DNA of 64,000 nt from Planctomycetales bacterium. GTDB taxonomy: Bacteria; Planctomycetota; Planctomycetia; Planctomycetales; Planctomycetaceae. Below are positions 25,336 to 34,344 of the stretch, piece by piece. The notes under the pieces are model-generated. The model searched no databases and was not told where the DNA came from. It saw only the letters and a list, made by a program, of their open reading frames with translations. Each line of letters opens with the position of its first letter. The first letter of the stretch is position 1. Made by a program: the position numbers and the translations under genes. The stretch covers positions 24,304 to 88,303 of the forward strand of contig JANQPT010000039.1 of NCBI GenBank assembly GCA_028285345.1, written 5' to 3'.

Positions 25336-27309
25336 ATGCAAGCGCTTTTTACCTGGCTCAATCAGCCGTTAATCGATCGCGTCGGTTGGACGCTACTGCA
25401 CTCAACCTGGCTGGTCGCATTGGTGGCCGTGGTTGTGGCCGGCGAACTGCTGGTACTGCGGCGAAAGTCCGCCGCCGCACGGTATTTCGTTTCGGTAACC
25501 GGCCTGGCAATCATCGCCATCGTGCCGGTCGGGGTGTTTCTCTGCGTCCACGTCGATTCACCGCCTGCCGGTCCAGTTGTCGACGGAGCGGGATTGGCCA
25601 TCGACAGCGGCGCGACCGAGATCCCCCGAGTTGATTTGACGCCGAATGTCGCCTACGAATCCGGCGACACAACGACACCGCTCAACACGACAGCAATGGC
25701 CGCGCGACTGCGTCCGCTGTTGCCCTGGAGCGTTACCGTCTGGGCAGGTGGAGTATTGATGCTCTCTGCAAGGCTACTGATCATGTGGCTGCTCATCCAG
25801 CGGTTACGTTTCGCTGGAACAACGCCCGTGACCGCTACGGCTCACGCGGCGCTGCAGCGAGTTTGCGACCGGATGCGGTTTCGACGTCCCGTGGAGTTGC
25901 TGCAATCAGCGATCGTACAAGCACCGACCGCGATCGGCTGTTTGCGTCCGCTAATCCTGCTGCCGGCCAGCTCGTTGACGGGGCTCGACGTGCGGGAACT
26001 GGAAGCGATCTTGGCCCACGAATTGGCACATATCCGCCGCCACGACTATCTCGTCAACGTGCTGCAAAGCGTGGTGGAAATCCTGTTGTTCTTTCATCCG
26101 GCGGTCTGGTGGTTGTCGCGACGCATCCGCATCGAGCGGGAGAACTGTTGCGATGACGTCGCCGTCGGTGTGGTCGGAAATCAGCTCGACTATGCGCGGG
26201 CACTGGCGCGCGTCGCCGAACTCAGCTGTCGACCGGCGGGTTTGGCGGCGGCGGCCAACGGCGGCGATTTGTTTGCACGGATTCGACGGCTGTTGAGCGA
26301 ACCGTCCGATCACGTCTCGCCCGGCTCACGTTGGACCAGCGGCTCGATTACCTTGGTGATGGTCGGCGCGCTGGTGTTGGGGTTGAGCATCTCGTCACAG
26401 AAATCCTCGGCCGTGGCAGATGAGAAACCTGATCCGAAGGCGACGAAACAGGCCGCCGAACGCGACGACATTCCGGCTGACGACAAACCGGCTGCAAAGA
26501 TCGACAAGGTGGCCGACGCCGACGCCGCGGCGGAGTACGAAAAGTTGTGCGCACTTCCGGAGTACACTGCTCTCAAACGGATCGCACCGCCGTTTCCCGC
26601 GAGCCGCTTGGCGTACTACAGGACGAAACATCCCGGCCAGGCGAACGCGATTCCAAAGGGGCCGGACAACATGTTCTTTCGCTGGAAGGAAGGAGAACTC
26701 AGCAATTGGGGAATGAGTTTTTCAGATGGCAATGGAATCGACTTGGGTACGGCGATTCGCATGTTGATGAATGTTTATCCGCAAGAGATCGTCGACGACC
26801 ACGATTTGAGAAAACTCAGAATCACGGGCGATTTCGTCGTCAACGTCGACGGTTCAAGACCCCGCATCATCGCCCGGCTGGAGAAACTGTTTAACGACCA
26901 GTCGAAGCAGAAGATCTCCATGAAGTTTCGCGAAGTCGAGCGTGAGGTTTATGTAGCCCGTGGAACTTACGAGCTGAAGCCACTGAATCCGGACAATCCT
27001 CAGGTGGAAATCTATGGCGAGAAACTCAACAGTAATCCGCGGATCGGCGGCGGCGGCAGCGGCGATCTTAAGAATTTTCTCGATTGGGTTGGAATGTGGA
27101 TCGCAGAGCCGGTTGTGAGCGAGACGGAGACACTGCCGAAAGTTCAGCTTCGTTGGCACTACAATCGAGGTGACGCGAAAACTGCGGAAGAGCGCCGCAG
27201 GGCCAAGGATCCGGAATTGGTCCTCAAGCACGTGACCGAACAGACGGGACTGACGTTCAAGAAAGAAAAACGCAAAGTCCGGGCGCTCGTATTAGAACGG
27301 GCGAAATGA
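25336..27309 (+). CDS. M56 (BlaR1-like) membrane metallopeptidase with TIGR03435-like C-terminal domain
   Basis: 657 residues. The N-terminal half has membrane helices (about 14-38, 49-72, 130-153, 337-356) and the metalloprotease motif HELAHIRRHDY with IRIERENCCDDVAV downstream. After a charged linker, the extracytoplasmic C-terminus (about 400-657) ends in VLKHVTEQTGLTFKKEKRKV then RALVLERAK. That pattern resembles the TIGR03435/DUF3738 domain common in soil Acidobacteria and planctomycetes (secretin/STN-like). It replaces the beta-lactam-sensing domain, so the signal is probably not a beta-lactam. Translationally close to its blaI. Confidence 0.87.
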   Translation: MQALFTWLNQPLIDRVGWTLLHSTWLVALVAVVVAGELLVLRRKSAAARYFVSVTGLAIIAIVPVGVFLCVHVDSPPAGPVVDGAGLAIDSGATEIPRVDLTPNVAYESGDTTTPLNTTAMAARLRPLLPWSVTVWAGGVLMLSARLLIMWLLIQRLRFAGTTPVTATAHAALQRVCDRMRFRRPVELLQSAIVQAPTAIGCLRPLILLPASSLTGLDVRELEAILAHELAHIRRHDYLVNVLQSVVEILLFFHPAVWWLSRRIRIERENCCDDVAVGVVGNQLDYARALARVAELSCRPAGLAAAANGGDLFARIRRLLSEPSDHVSPGSRWTSGSITLVMVGALVLGLSISSQKSSAVADEKPDPKATKQAAERDDIPADDKPAAKIDKVADADAAAEYEKLCALPEYTALKRIAPPFPASRLAYYRTKHPGQANAIPKGPDNMFFRWKEGELSNWGMSFSDGNGIDLGTAIRMLMNVYPQEIVDDHDLRKLRITGDFVVNVDGSRPRIIARLEKLFNDQSKQKISMKFREVEREVYVARGTYELKPLNPDNPQVEIYGEKLNSNPRIGGGGSGDLKNFLDWVGMWIAEPVVSETETLPKVQLRWHYNRGDAKTAEERRRAKDPELVLKHVTEQTGLTFKKEKRKVRALVLERAK

Positions 27310-27332
27310 TGCATTGATCGCCGAGTCTGCCC

Positions 27333-27353
27333 GGTCCGCCGAGCGGACCCTAT
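27333..27353. repeat. REP-like single hairpin between convergent genes
   Basis: GGTCCGC-CGA-GCGGACC forms a 7-bp stem with a 3-base loop, followed by CCTAT. The stem is identical to that of the doublet at 227-328, but only one arm is present. It lies between two convergent genes and overlaps the TAG stop of the minus-strand gene, so it may help terminate both transcripts. Confidence 0.7.
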
Positions 27354-29074
27354 TCCGCGTGCAGTGCGTTTTCCTCCGCCTGGCAACAGGCGGCTTCGAC
27401 CTCTTCTAAAAGCTGGTCGATGCGGAACGGTTTGTAGAGCACCGCTTTGAGGCCCGCTTGGCGGGCTTTGACGATCGAGTGGTCCGGGTCGTAGCCGAAA
27501 CCGGTCATCAGGATCACCGGCAGGTCCGGCTGGTGCTCGCGAAGTTGGCAGAAGCATTCGTAGCCGGTCATGTCCGGCAGCCGGATGTCGGCCAGAACGG
27601 CGTCGTACTGAAAGCTGCGGGCCATTAGCAGTGCTTCGTCGCCGTTGTGGGCGGTTTCGACTTCGCAGCCAAAGCGGCCCAGCAGTTCATGGGCGGCCTC
27701 GCGGACACTCGCATCGTCGTCGGCGACCAAAATCCGCTTGGAGCGGAGCTTGGGACGCTGCGGCCTCTGCGGCACGGGCGGGTTGGCGACTTTGGGCGCG
27801 ATCGCCTCACCCACTTTTTGAATCAACTGCTTGATGTCGCGGGTATGTTTGAGGATTCGCTGCAATTTCTCGGTGACATTCGGCTCGTGACCGATATATC
27901 GTTCCAGCACGCGGGCGGCGTCGTTGATCACTTCGTCGACCGGTCGGGCGACTTCACGCAGAATCGCGTTAATGCTCTCGCTGGCGGTCGTCAGCTTCTC
28001 GGCGACGAGCAATTCGAGCGTATTGAGCGCGATTGCGACTTCGCGGCTGAAGAGTTCCAGAAACTGCAGGTCGTTTTCGGTGAACGCTCCCGGGCGGGTG
28101 CTCTCGACGTTGAACGTGCCCAGGATGTGGTCATGCAGGACCAGCGGCACGGTGAGTGAACTGCGGGCGTCTTTCGCGCCGGGCAGATAGAGCGGGTCGT
28201 TGGCGGTGTCTTCGCAGAGATAACTTTTTCCGGTGGCGGCCACGAAGCCGGTGACGCCGTTGCCCTGCGGCTTGGCATACAGCTCGCGGTCTGCGGCCAG
28301 TTTTTCCATGCCCGAAACGAGCAGCGGTTCGAGCCGTTTGGTCGCTTGGTCGACCAGCCTGATTTCGACCGTTTCAAACTCGAGCAGGTCTTGCGTGTAG
28401 TGCACGATCTTGGACTTAAGCAACTCGATGCGGTCGTCGACCGACATCTCCAAGATTTCCTGCGGCGCCAAATCGCCCAGTTCCAGTCCGGCCTGATAGA
28501 TTGCGTTGAGCTTTTGCTGTTGCAGCGTCTCGGCGGAGATGTCGCGAACGAGCACGACGACCATGTTCGGAGCGGTATGGCCCATGCAGGTAACGGGGGT
28601 CGCGTGCACCTGGAAGAACGAGCGGTCGCCGATCCGCAACGTGCTTTTGGCGGGAGTTCCGGAACCGAGCGCGGTATGAAACGGACAGAAATCGGGCCCG
28701 AGAATATCCGGCGTCCCGAACACGTCATAAAAACCGCGACCCAGGGGAGGCTCGTCGGTGGTGGCCAATTGCTGGAAACGAGGATTACACCAGACGATGT
28801 TCAGCGAGGAGTCGAGCAACACCAATCCGTCGGGAAGTTGTTGCAGCAAACCCCCTTGTTGCAGCAACAGCGCGGCGGCGGGCACAGGATCATGTTCGAC
28901 GCCGGCAACGCAGACGCCGGCGATATCATCGCTGCCCAATTGGGCCAGCCCGGATTCCATCGAGCTGACGATCACCGGCGAATACGCATCACGCAACTGG
29001 TCGGCTAGGGCACCAACTTGTTGATCGTTATCTCCTAAGATGAGTATTCGAGGCAGTTCCGCCACGGGATTCAT
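27350..29074 (-). CDS. PAS-GAF-receiver signalling protein
   Basis: 574 residues. The N-terminus (RILILGDNDQQVGALADQLR) looks like a receiver that has lost its acceptor Asp. A PAS domain follows (GLVLLDSSLNIVWCNPRFQQ through FFQVHATPV, about 80-190), then a GAF domain (about 215-385; RSSLTVPLVLHDHILGTFNV). A helical segment (about 385-440) is HisKA-like but has no ATPase domain. The C-terminus (about 453-570) is an intact receiver with RILVADDDASVREAAHELL, the acceptor in DAVLADIRLPD and the YKPF lysine. With no DNA-binding domain, it probably relays a signal to a partner. The partner is not visible here. Confidence 0.87.
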   Translation of the reverse strand: MNPVAELPRILILGDNDQQVGALADQLRDAYSPVIVSSMESGLAQLGSDDIAGVCVAGVEHDPVPAAALLLQQGGLLQQLPDGLVLLDSSLNIVWCNPRFQQLATTDEPPLGRGFYDVFGTPDILGPDFCPFHTALGSGTPAKSTLRIGDRSFFQVHATPVTCMGHTAPNMVVVLVRDISAETLQQQKLNAIYQAGLELGDLAPQEILEMSVDDRIELLKSKIVHYTQDLLEFETVEIRLVDQATKRLEPLLVSGMEKLAADRELYAKPQGNGVTGFVAATGKSYLCEDTANDPLYLPGAKDARSSLTVPLVLHDHILGTFNVESTRPGAFTENDLQFLELFSREVAIALNTLELLVAEKLTTASESINAILREVARPVDEVINDAARVLERYIGHEPNVTEKLQRILKHTRDIKQLIQKVGEAIAPKVANPPVPQRPQRPKLRSKRILVADDDASVREAAHELLGRFGCEVETAHNGDEALLMARSFQYDAVLADIRLPDMTGYECFCQLREHQPDLPVILMTGFGYDPDHSIVKARQAGLKAVLYKPFRIDQLLEEVEAACCQAEENALHAE

Positions 29075-29448
29075 ACTCCTGAGCAGTGCGGCACGCTGGT
29101 CATCAAATTATAGGAGGTCACATGATACTGGACAAGCCGTTCCGAACGGCCGGTTGGGAGTTCTCCAAGAGTGCAATCTCACACTAAGGCATCGGTGAAA
29201 CCAGCCGGCTCGGTTGGTTCGAAATCCGGAATTGCGCCGCCCACCTAGACGATATGGCCGTCGCGTATGAAGCAAATCGCGATACTCGTTCGCAACTTGA
29301 CGGGTTGTGTCTTGTCCTCCAAACTGAACAGTGGATTCTCGGTCAGGCGTTTGTTTCAAGATGGCAAATGCTGTCCCGCCACTGGGAGGGTCCGGCCATC
29401 CAAGGGTTGCGCCCTATCTCTGGTCGGTACTGGAGCTGATTCGACACA

Positions 29449-31344
29449 ATGCCGTCAATTCTCCACATCTTCAATCGGTTACGAGTGCCGAACGTATCCA
29501 CTCCGTTCCGGGCAAGTTGCACAAAATTTTCCGGTCGGTCGGCCGCGTCTCAAATTCTCCTCATCGGTTTGGCGTTTTGCGCCGTGTGGCCGAACGAGCT
29601 TCGGGCAAATGAACAGACGGCCCGCCTGACGGATGGAACGGAAGTCCGCGGAAAACTCGTCAGCCGTCCAAAGGGTGACTTGTGGTTTCGAACCGGCGCT
29701 GCGAACGACGACATCCCCATTCTGCGGGTGGAGTCAGTACGCATGCGGTCACAAAAGCCGGTCGTCATGACAAGCGCCCCACTTAAGCGGGTTTGGTTGC
29801 GCGGAGGCGAATCATGCAGCGGAAAAATTGTCTCCTGTTCGACCACCTCGGTGGTCCTTGAGGATCTGCACACAGGAGCCAAACACGAGATTCCCATCGA
29901 CGCCGTGGCGGCAATCGAGCAGCCGCAGGGGTCGATCAACTTGGTGTTCGAGGACTTTGACGGCGACCAGCTCGCCGGCTGGCCCGCGGCCGGGGCCCGG
30001 CTCAGCAAGAACCGCAGCCGATCCGGAGAGTCCAGTCTGCAATGCGAACCGGATGCCAAGCCGCTGATTTACCAGTTGTCCGAACCTCTGAGCAACGGGT
30101 CGGTACAGTTTCATTTTTGGGATAGCGCCTCGCGGTCGGCGGGGAGCTCCTGGATTCTGGAGTGTCGATTTGAGACACAACTGGGGGAGCGCCGTATTCG
30201 TGTGGAGATGGGAGCGGATGATCCGAATTATTCCGTTACCGCGCCGCTAGGACCGCGACTGAGCCGGCAGTTGTTGCGCCGATCACCCGGTTGGCATTTG
30301 CTGAAGATTCAATTCGACCGTTTGAGCACCCTGATCTCGATCGACGGCAACCTGCTTGCTTCGGCCGCGGCAACGCAAGGCGAGCTCAAATCGATGCGCA
30401 TTTTCGCGTCTACGAGCCGGCGCGACGCTGCGGCGACCGGTCCATCTTCAACATCCGCGCTTTGGATCGACGACTTTCAAATCACCGAATACGTGGCGGC
30501 CCGGCCGCTGGAACTGCCGCGTCGCAAACAGGACATTCTGCTGACGACCAGCGGCGATGAGATTTTTGGGACTGTGGAAGAGCTCACGCTGGACAACGTC
30601 TCGCTCCGCGGCAAATTCGGCACGGTGACGGTTCCCTGGCGCGAATTGCGCGCCGTTTTGCGACGCGAAACCGACTATGCATACGCGCCGGTGACGGGGG
30701 TGATATCGCGGCTTCTGGTACACGAAGATTCGCCAACGCCGTCATCGTCGCCGCACGAGCTAATTGGTGCAATCGAATCGGTGAGCGACACGGAGATTCT
30801 GTTTCAGCATCCGGTATTGGGCCGTTGCAGCTATGCATTGTCGCGGGTCATCAAAGTCGAACCGGTGTTCCAGGGCAGTTCACGGTTGCTTTTTCCCGAC
30901 CGGCGACATCTGGGCGACGAGATCCGCCGGGATTTTCGGCACCCTGTTCCTGAGAGCCAAATGCTGGAACTGACCTTCGACCTGGACAGTCCGCCGGAAG
31001 GGACGGCCTACATCAGCCTGCGGGCGGCACACCTGGAACCGTCCGGCGCCGCGACGGCCGCCGGCCCATTTTTGTCGCAGTTGCGAAAGGGTCATCTGGG
31101 CACGTCGGCCATCGTGAACGGCCGTATGATCGGCCGGCTAAACGACCACATCCACGTCCGCGCACCGGTCGATGCCCCGGCACGAATCCGCCTGCGTATC
31201 CCGCAGGGGGTGCTGAAGGCGGGTGAGAACCGGCTACTGATTCGGCAAAAACCGTCCGAACAGGACAAGACCGATTTCGACGACTGCGAGATTTCGCGGA
31301 TTGTGTTGGAGGTGGAGGAGTCGAAATCGGATCGGTCACAGTAG
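29449..31344 (+). CDS. Large exported protein of unknown function
   Basis: 631 residues. A polar N-terminus of about 30 residues precedes an export segment (SQILLIGLAFCAVW). The mature part begins with a short beta motif that recurs in planctomycete exported proteins (ARLTDGTEVRGKLVSRPKGD) and appears again later (LLTTSGDEIFGTVEELTLDN). A central jelly-roll-like region (about 165-340; WILECRFETQLGERRIRVEM) resembles concanavalin-type domains, and the end (RIRLRIPQGVLKAGENRLLI) resembles a carbohydrate-binding sandwich. Function unknown, probably cell-surface. The stop codon TAG is part of the REP-like element that follows. Confidence 0.7.
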   Translation: MPSILHIFNRLRVPNVSTPFRASCTKFSGRSAASQILLIGLAFCAVWPNELRANEQTARLTDGTEVRGKLVSRPKGDLWFRTGAANDDIPILRVESVRMRSQKPVVMTSAPLKRVWLRGGESCSGKIVSCSTTSVVLEDLHTGAKHEIPIDAVAAIEQPQGSINLVFEDFDGDQLAGWPAAGARLSKNRSRSGESSLQCEPDAKPLIYQLSEPLSNGSVQFHFWDSASRSAGSSWILECRFETQLGERRIRVEMGADDPNYSVTAPLGPRLSRQLLRRSPGWHLLKIQFDRLSTLISIDGNLLASAAATQGELKSMRIFASTSRRDAAATGPSSTSALWIDDFQITEYVAARPLELPRRKQDILLTTSGDEIFGTVEELTLDNVSLRGKFGTVTVPWRELRAVLRRETDYAYAPVTGVISRLLVHEDSPTPSSSPHELIGAIESVSDTEILFQHPVLGRCSYALSRVIKVEPVFQGSSRLLFPDRRHLGDEIRRDFRHPVPESQMLELTFDLDSPPEGTAYISLRAAHLEPSGAATAAGPFLSQLRKGHLGTSAIVNGRMIGRLNDHIHVRAPVDAPARIRLRIPQGVLKAGENRLLIRQKPSEQDKTDFDDCEISRIVLEVEESKSDRSQ

Positions 31345-31445
31345 GGCCGGTTGTACCGGCCGTCGATTGTTGACGATCAATCACAACAGGAATCGCAACT
31401 CCCCGCTTGAGCGACGACGCAATCGTCCGACACAGCCGGACCTAC
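31341..31445. repeat. REP-like hairpin doublet, copy 2
   Basis: Left arm at 31341-31361 starts GTAG and folds as GGCCGGT-TGT-ACCGGCC. Right arm at 31425-31445 folds as GTCCGAC-ACA-GCCGGAC (one mismatch) and ends CCTAC. The layout equals copy 1 (GTAGG-hairpin, about 60 bp, hairpin-CCTAC), but the stems differ. The initial GTAG supplies the stop codon of the gene at 29449-31344. Together with copy 3 it flanks the PadR operon and shares the inner sequence GAGCGACGACGCAATCGTCC. Confidence 0.85.
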
Positions 31446-31475
31446 CAGACTGTAACAGATTTGCCAAGAATTCAG

Positions 31476-31505
31476 TTGACATTTTTATTTCAGTTTGTCT
31501 AAATA
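31476..31505 (+). promoter_or_regulatory. AT-rich promoter of the padR operon
   Basis: TTGACA (31476-31481), then 18 bp, then TAAATA (31500-31505) in a stretch far more AT-rich than its surroundings. The expected transcription start would fall at or just before the ATG at 31513, and no Shine-Dalgarno is present, so the message may be leaderless. PadR repressors usually control their own operon; I see no clear ATGT/ACAT dyad. Confidence 0.6.
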
Positions 31506-31512
31506 TATAGCC

Positions 31513-31857
31513 ATGAGCATTATTAACGGTAACAAAGTGCGCGGACATTTGGACACCATGATCCTCTCGATGCTGGAAGACCGTCCGGCCCACGGATTCG
31601 AGTTGCTGCGTCAATTGGAAGCCGCTGGCGACGGACGGCTGAAAATGAAAGAAGGCTCGCTCTATCCAGCACTTTACCGCCTCGAAGAAGCCGGATACGT
31701 CAAAGCTGAGTGGGAAGACGGAACATCCGGGCGGCGGGGCGCGAGACGGCGCTATTACAAACTCACCAAAAAAGGTCACCGCCTCTTGGCCGCCAATCGC
31801 AAAGAATGGACGGAGTTCGTCGAAGTGGTCGGCGCAATTGTGGGAGCGACAGCATGA
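31513..31857 (+). CDS. PadR-family transcriptional regulator
   Basis: 114 residues from the ATG at 31513; an upstream in-frame TTG (31495) lies inside the -10 region and is unlikely. The PadR winged helix is complete: GHLDTMILSMLEDRPAHGFE, KMKEGSLYPALYRLEEAGYV and RRRYYKLTKKGHRLLAANRK. This is the short PadR-s2 type that often pairs with a membrane protein gene. Its stop overlaps the next start (ATGA), indicating translational coupling. Confidence 0.93.
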   Translation: MSIINGNKVRGHLDTMILSMLEDRPAHGFELLRQLEAAGDGRLKMKEGSLYPALYRLEEAGYVKAEWEDGTSGRRGARRRYYKLTKKGHRLLAANRKEWTEFVEVVGAIVGATA

Positions 31858-32630
31858 ATGAACTTGATGCCCATGTCACTCGGATTGTCGGATCAGTGGT
31901 TGCCAGTCCTCAGCGCCGTCTGGCGATGCGGCAAGAGCTTCTGTCTCATCTCGATCAAGTGTACGCCGACGAGGCCGCCCGCCACTCATCACAAACAGAA
32001 GCCATCGAAGCATCAATCCGGCGGCTCGGCGATGCCGACCAGCTCATTCAGGAACTTCAGTCGTCCGTGCCCTTTCGCGACATTGTCGGGCGAGCGTTTC
32101 GCTGGGCGGTCATTTGTCTGATTCTGGAGATTTTTCTGGCTCTGCCGCTGCTCGCAGTCTCGACGCTCGATGCTTTCGTGCCGACCGAACCTTCACTCGT
32201 TACGTACGCTGAACAAGTTCACGCAGCCCGCTTTCGATTGATGCTGACGACGATGCTGTCTTCTCAAGTGATGATTGCGGTCTTTGTCTTTGCCTTGACT
32301 CTGCTCTATTTCTGGCAGCAGCGGTTGATTCGGCTTTCCCGTCGCCCATTCCTGGTTCTGACTCTCGGTGCGGCGACAACCGGCCTCGTTGTCCTCGCAG
32401 GCGGTCTGCTGCTCAATCGCACGGCGACGGGTGAAATGATCGTCAGTGTCTCTTACTTTGTACGATGGACATACATTGCAATCGCTGCCGCGTTGGCAGT
32501 ATCCGTCCTGCCGCCCATCATCGGCTCGCAACTCCGCCGTTACCGAAGTTGGCGACAGTGGCACGTGCTGACGACGGACTCGAGCAATGGTTCAGAGACC
32601 GACGCTGGAGGGAAACTGGCTATGAGCTGA
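31854..32630 (+). CDS. Membrane protein with HAAS/permease-prefix-like N-terminus, coupled to PadR
   Basis: 258 residues. The ATG at 31854 overlaps the padR stop by 4 bp. The N-terminal 80 residues (QRRLAMRQELLSHLDQVYAD, EAIEASIRRLGDADQLIQEL) match the HAAS/DUF1700-type helical domain that accompanies PadR regulators. Four membrane spans follow (about 87-107, 139-160, 170-190, 202-222) with a short charged tail. It is probably the sensor or effector of the PadR unit; the stimulus is unknown. Confidence 0.8.
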   Translation: MNELDAHVTRIVGSVVASPQRRLAMRQELLSHLDQVYADEAARHSSQTEAIEASIRRLGDADQLIQELQSSVPFRDIVGRAFRWAVICLILEIFLALPLLAVSTLDAFVPTEPSLVTYAEQVHAARFRLMLTTMLSSQVMIAVFVFALTLLYFWQQRLIRLSRRPFLVLTLGAATTGLVVLAGGLLLNRTATGEMIVSVSYFVRWTYIAIAAALAVSVLPPIIGSQLRRYRSWRQWHVLTTDSSNGSETDAGGKLAMS

Positions 32631-32689
32631 CACTTAGAATACGCGATTGCGCGATGCCTCTTCGATCGCGATTGATCGAGAAATGCCAG

Positions 32690-32791
32690 GTTGGGCCGGT
32701 TGTACTGGCCACTGATTTTTGGCATTCAATCACAAGGGAACCGCAGTTCTCGCTGAGCGACGACGCAATCGTCCGGCACAGCCGGACCTAC
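32690..32791. repeat. REP-like hairpin doublet, copy 3
   Basis: Left arm at 32690-32710 folds as GGCCGGT-TGT-ACTGGCC (one G-T pair); its first bases are GTTGG rather than GTAGG. Right arm at 32771-32791 folds as GTCCGGC-ACA-GCCGGAC and ends CTAC. It is clearly related to copy 2 on the other side of the PadR operon, including the inner sequence GAGCGACGACGCAATCGTCC. An IS630 transposase remnant begins 12 bp further on. Confidence 0.8.
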
Positions 32792-32802
32792 TGGTGTGTC
32801 TC

Positions 32803-33180
32803 ACTTAAAATGTCGGGTGTGGGTAGAGATATTGCAGCTTCATTCTGGCGTCTTGGGTTTTGAATCGCCAGCGGGCCGGTGTGGCGCTGTCGAAGCGGCG
32901 TCCGATGCATTGACGGGTCAAGATGCTCAATTCCATCTTGGCCATGTTCAACCAACTTCCGTTGACCGGCGTGTGCACGATCCGCATCCGGCGGGCCAAA
33001 CTGTGCGCCCGCTTGGCATCGAAAGCGCAGTACAGGCTCGCAATGTCATGCGTGTTCAAGTTGTCGCACACCAAAGTCACCTGCCGGGCTTGGGGATAAT
33101 CTTGCTCCAACAACTGCGCCACCTCTTCGGCCCAGTCGAGATTGCCCGATGGTGTGGGAGAGAGGAAGCTGCGAAGCTCC
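32803..33180 (-). pseudogene. IS630-family transposase remnant
   Basis: The reading frame encodes the C-terminal catalytic region of an IS630-type DDE transposase: LDWAEEVAQLLEQDYPQARQ, VTLVCDNLNTHDIASLYCAF and RIVHTPVNGSWLNMAKMELS, with the second Asp and the catalytic Glu in these blocks. The N-terminal half is missing. About 25 residues that usually lie between RRFDS and WRFKTQDAR also appear deleted, so it cannot be active. It marks the left border of the accessory region, directly after REP-like copy 3. Confidence 0.82.
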
Positions 33181-33417
33181 CGCCTATCCCGATGATCCCT
33201 ACGGCTTCACAGGCTTTGCGACGCTTGAAAAACTCTCAGGTCCGAAACGTTTGGATTGGCGTCTGTTCCGGAAAGTGGGTTTGCGGAGTGGACCTCGTTC
33301 GGGACTCTCAAACTCTTCGGTTTGGGGTGGCCCAGCGGTTAATGGTATAGTGGACGTCGAAGGTCGACGTTCCGGCCTCCACTGCCTTGAGCCCCTCCGG
33401 ACATTAGAGCCACACAA

Positions 33418-34344
33418 GTGATTTGGGCAATTACCAGCTACTTCAACCCGATGCGGTATCAACGTAGGCTGCGCGCTTTCAGGATGTTTCGGAGCGCGCT
33501 GAATATCCCCCTGGTGGCGGTTGAACTTGGTTACCAAGGTTGCTTCGACCTGAAATCGGATGATGCGGACATTGTCATTCGGATAACTGGGCGCGATGTC
33601 ATGTGGCAAAAGGAGTGCCTGCTGAATATTGCAGTCAATGCGCTCCCCGGTGATTGCGACATTGTCGCCTGGCTGGACTGCGACATTCTATTCGACGTTG
33701 AAGATTGGCACGAGCAGTTGGTCGACGAGCTAAGAACAAACCCACTCGCCCAACTTTTTCGTGAGGTTCACTACCTCGGACCTGATTGGAATGCCGGTGA
33801 GAATCCCGCGACTGCGGTCGAGCGGAGCCGGCGCTCGCTGGTCTCCGGGATCACTCCGGAGATGCCTGTCGCAGATTGCATGGCACACCCATCGAAGAAT
33901 CAACGGCCAGGAACGTACGCTAATGGAATGGCTTGGGCAGCGAAGCGAGACTTTCTTGCAGAGCATCGGTTCTACGATGCCTGTATCATTGGAGGAGGTG
34001 ATCGCGCCATCAGTTGTGCCGCCTATGGATGCTACCAACATCTGTTCGACTGGCACGAATTCAACCCCAGGCAACGTGATCACTATCTGAGTTGGGCTGA
34101 ACCGTTCCACGCGTCGTGCCGGGGGCGCGTCGCTGGATTAGAGGGGAGTATTTATCACCAATGGCATGGCAAGGCCGTTAATCGCGGCCTGGGTTCACGG
34201 CACGGCGGCCTCTGCCAGTTCGAGTTCGATCCATTTCGGGACATCAAATACGACGAACAAGGATGTTGGGTTTGGAATAGCGACAAAACGGAAATGCACA
34301 CGTACGTCGAACAATACTTTGCCACGCGCAGGGAAGATGGATGA
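33418..34344 (+). CDS. Glycosyltransferase-like protein (GT-A type)
   Basis: 308 residues from a GTG start (VIWAITSYFNP). The stretch CDIVAWLDCDILFD has the acidic D-x-D type site of GT-A glycosyltransferases, and GTYANGMAWAAKRDFLAEHR followed by IGGGDRAISCAAYG is the acceptor-side block seen in galactosyltransferase-like proteins. YHQWHGKAVNRG near the end is also typical of those enzymes. No export signal. It starts a three-gene operon with ATGA overlaps (oxidoreductase, sulfotransferase), so a sugar may be attached, oxidised and sulfated in one pathway. Confidence 0.78.
   Translation: MIWAITSYFNPMRYQRRLRAFRMFRSALNIPLVAVELGYQGCFDLKSDDADIVIRITGRDVMWQKECLLNIAVNALPGDCDIVAWLDCDILFDVEDWHEQLVDELRTNPLAQLFREVHYLGPDWNAGENPATAVERSRRSLVSGITPEMPVADCMAHPSKNQRPGTYANGMAWAAKRDFLAEHRFYDACIIGGGDRAISCAAYGCYQHLFDWHEFNPRQRDHYLSWAEPFHASCRGRVAGLEGSIYHQWHGKAVNRGLGSRHGGLCQFEFDPFRDIKYDEQGCWVWNSDKTEMHTYVEQYFATRREDG

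Noticed and set aside
33340..33373. tRNA-like text followed by a hairpin (ACGTCGA-AGG-TCGACGT)
   Set aside because: No cloverleaf can be formed and there is no T-arm consensus; the hairpin has no T-tract, so it is not called a terminator.
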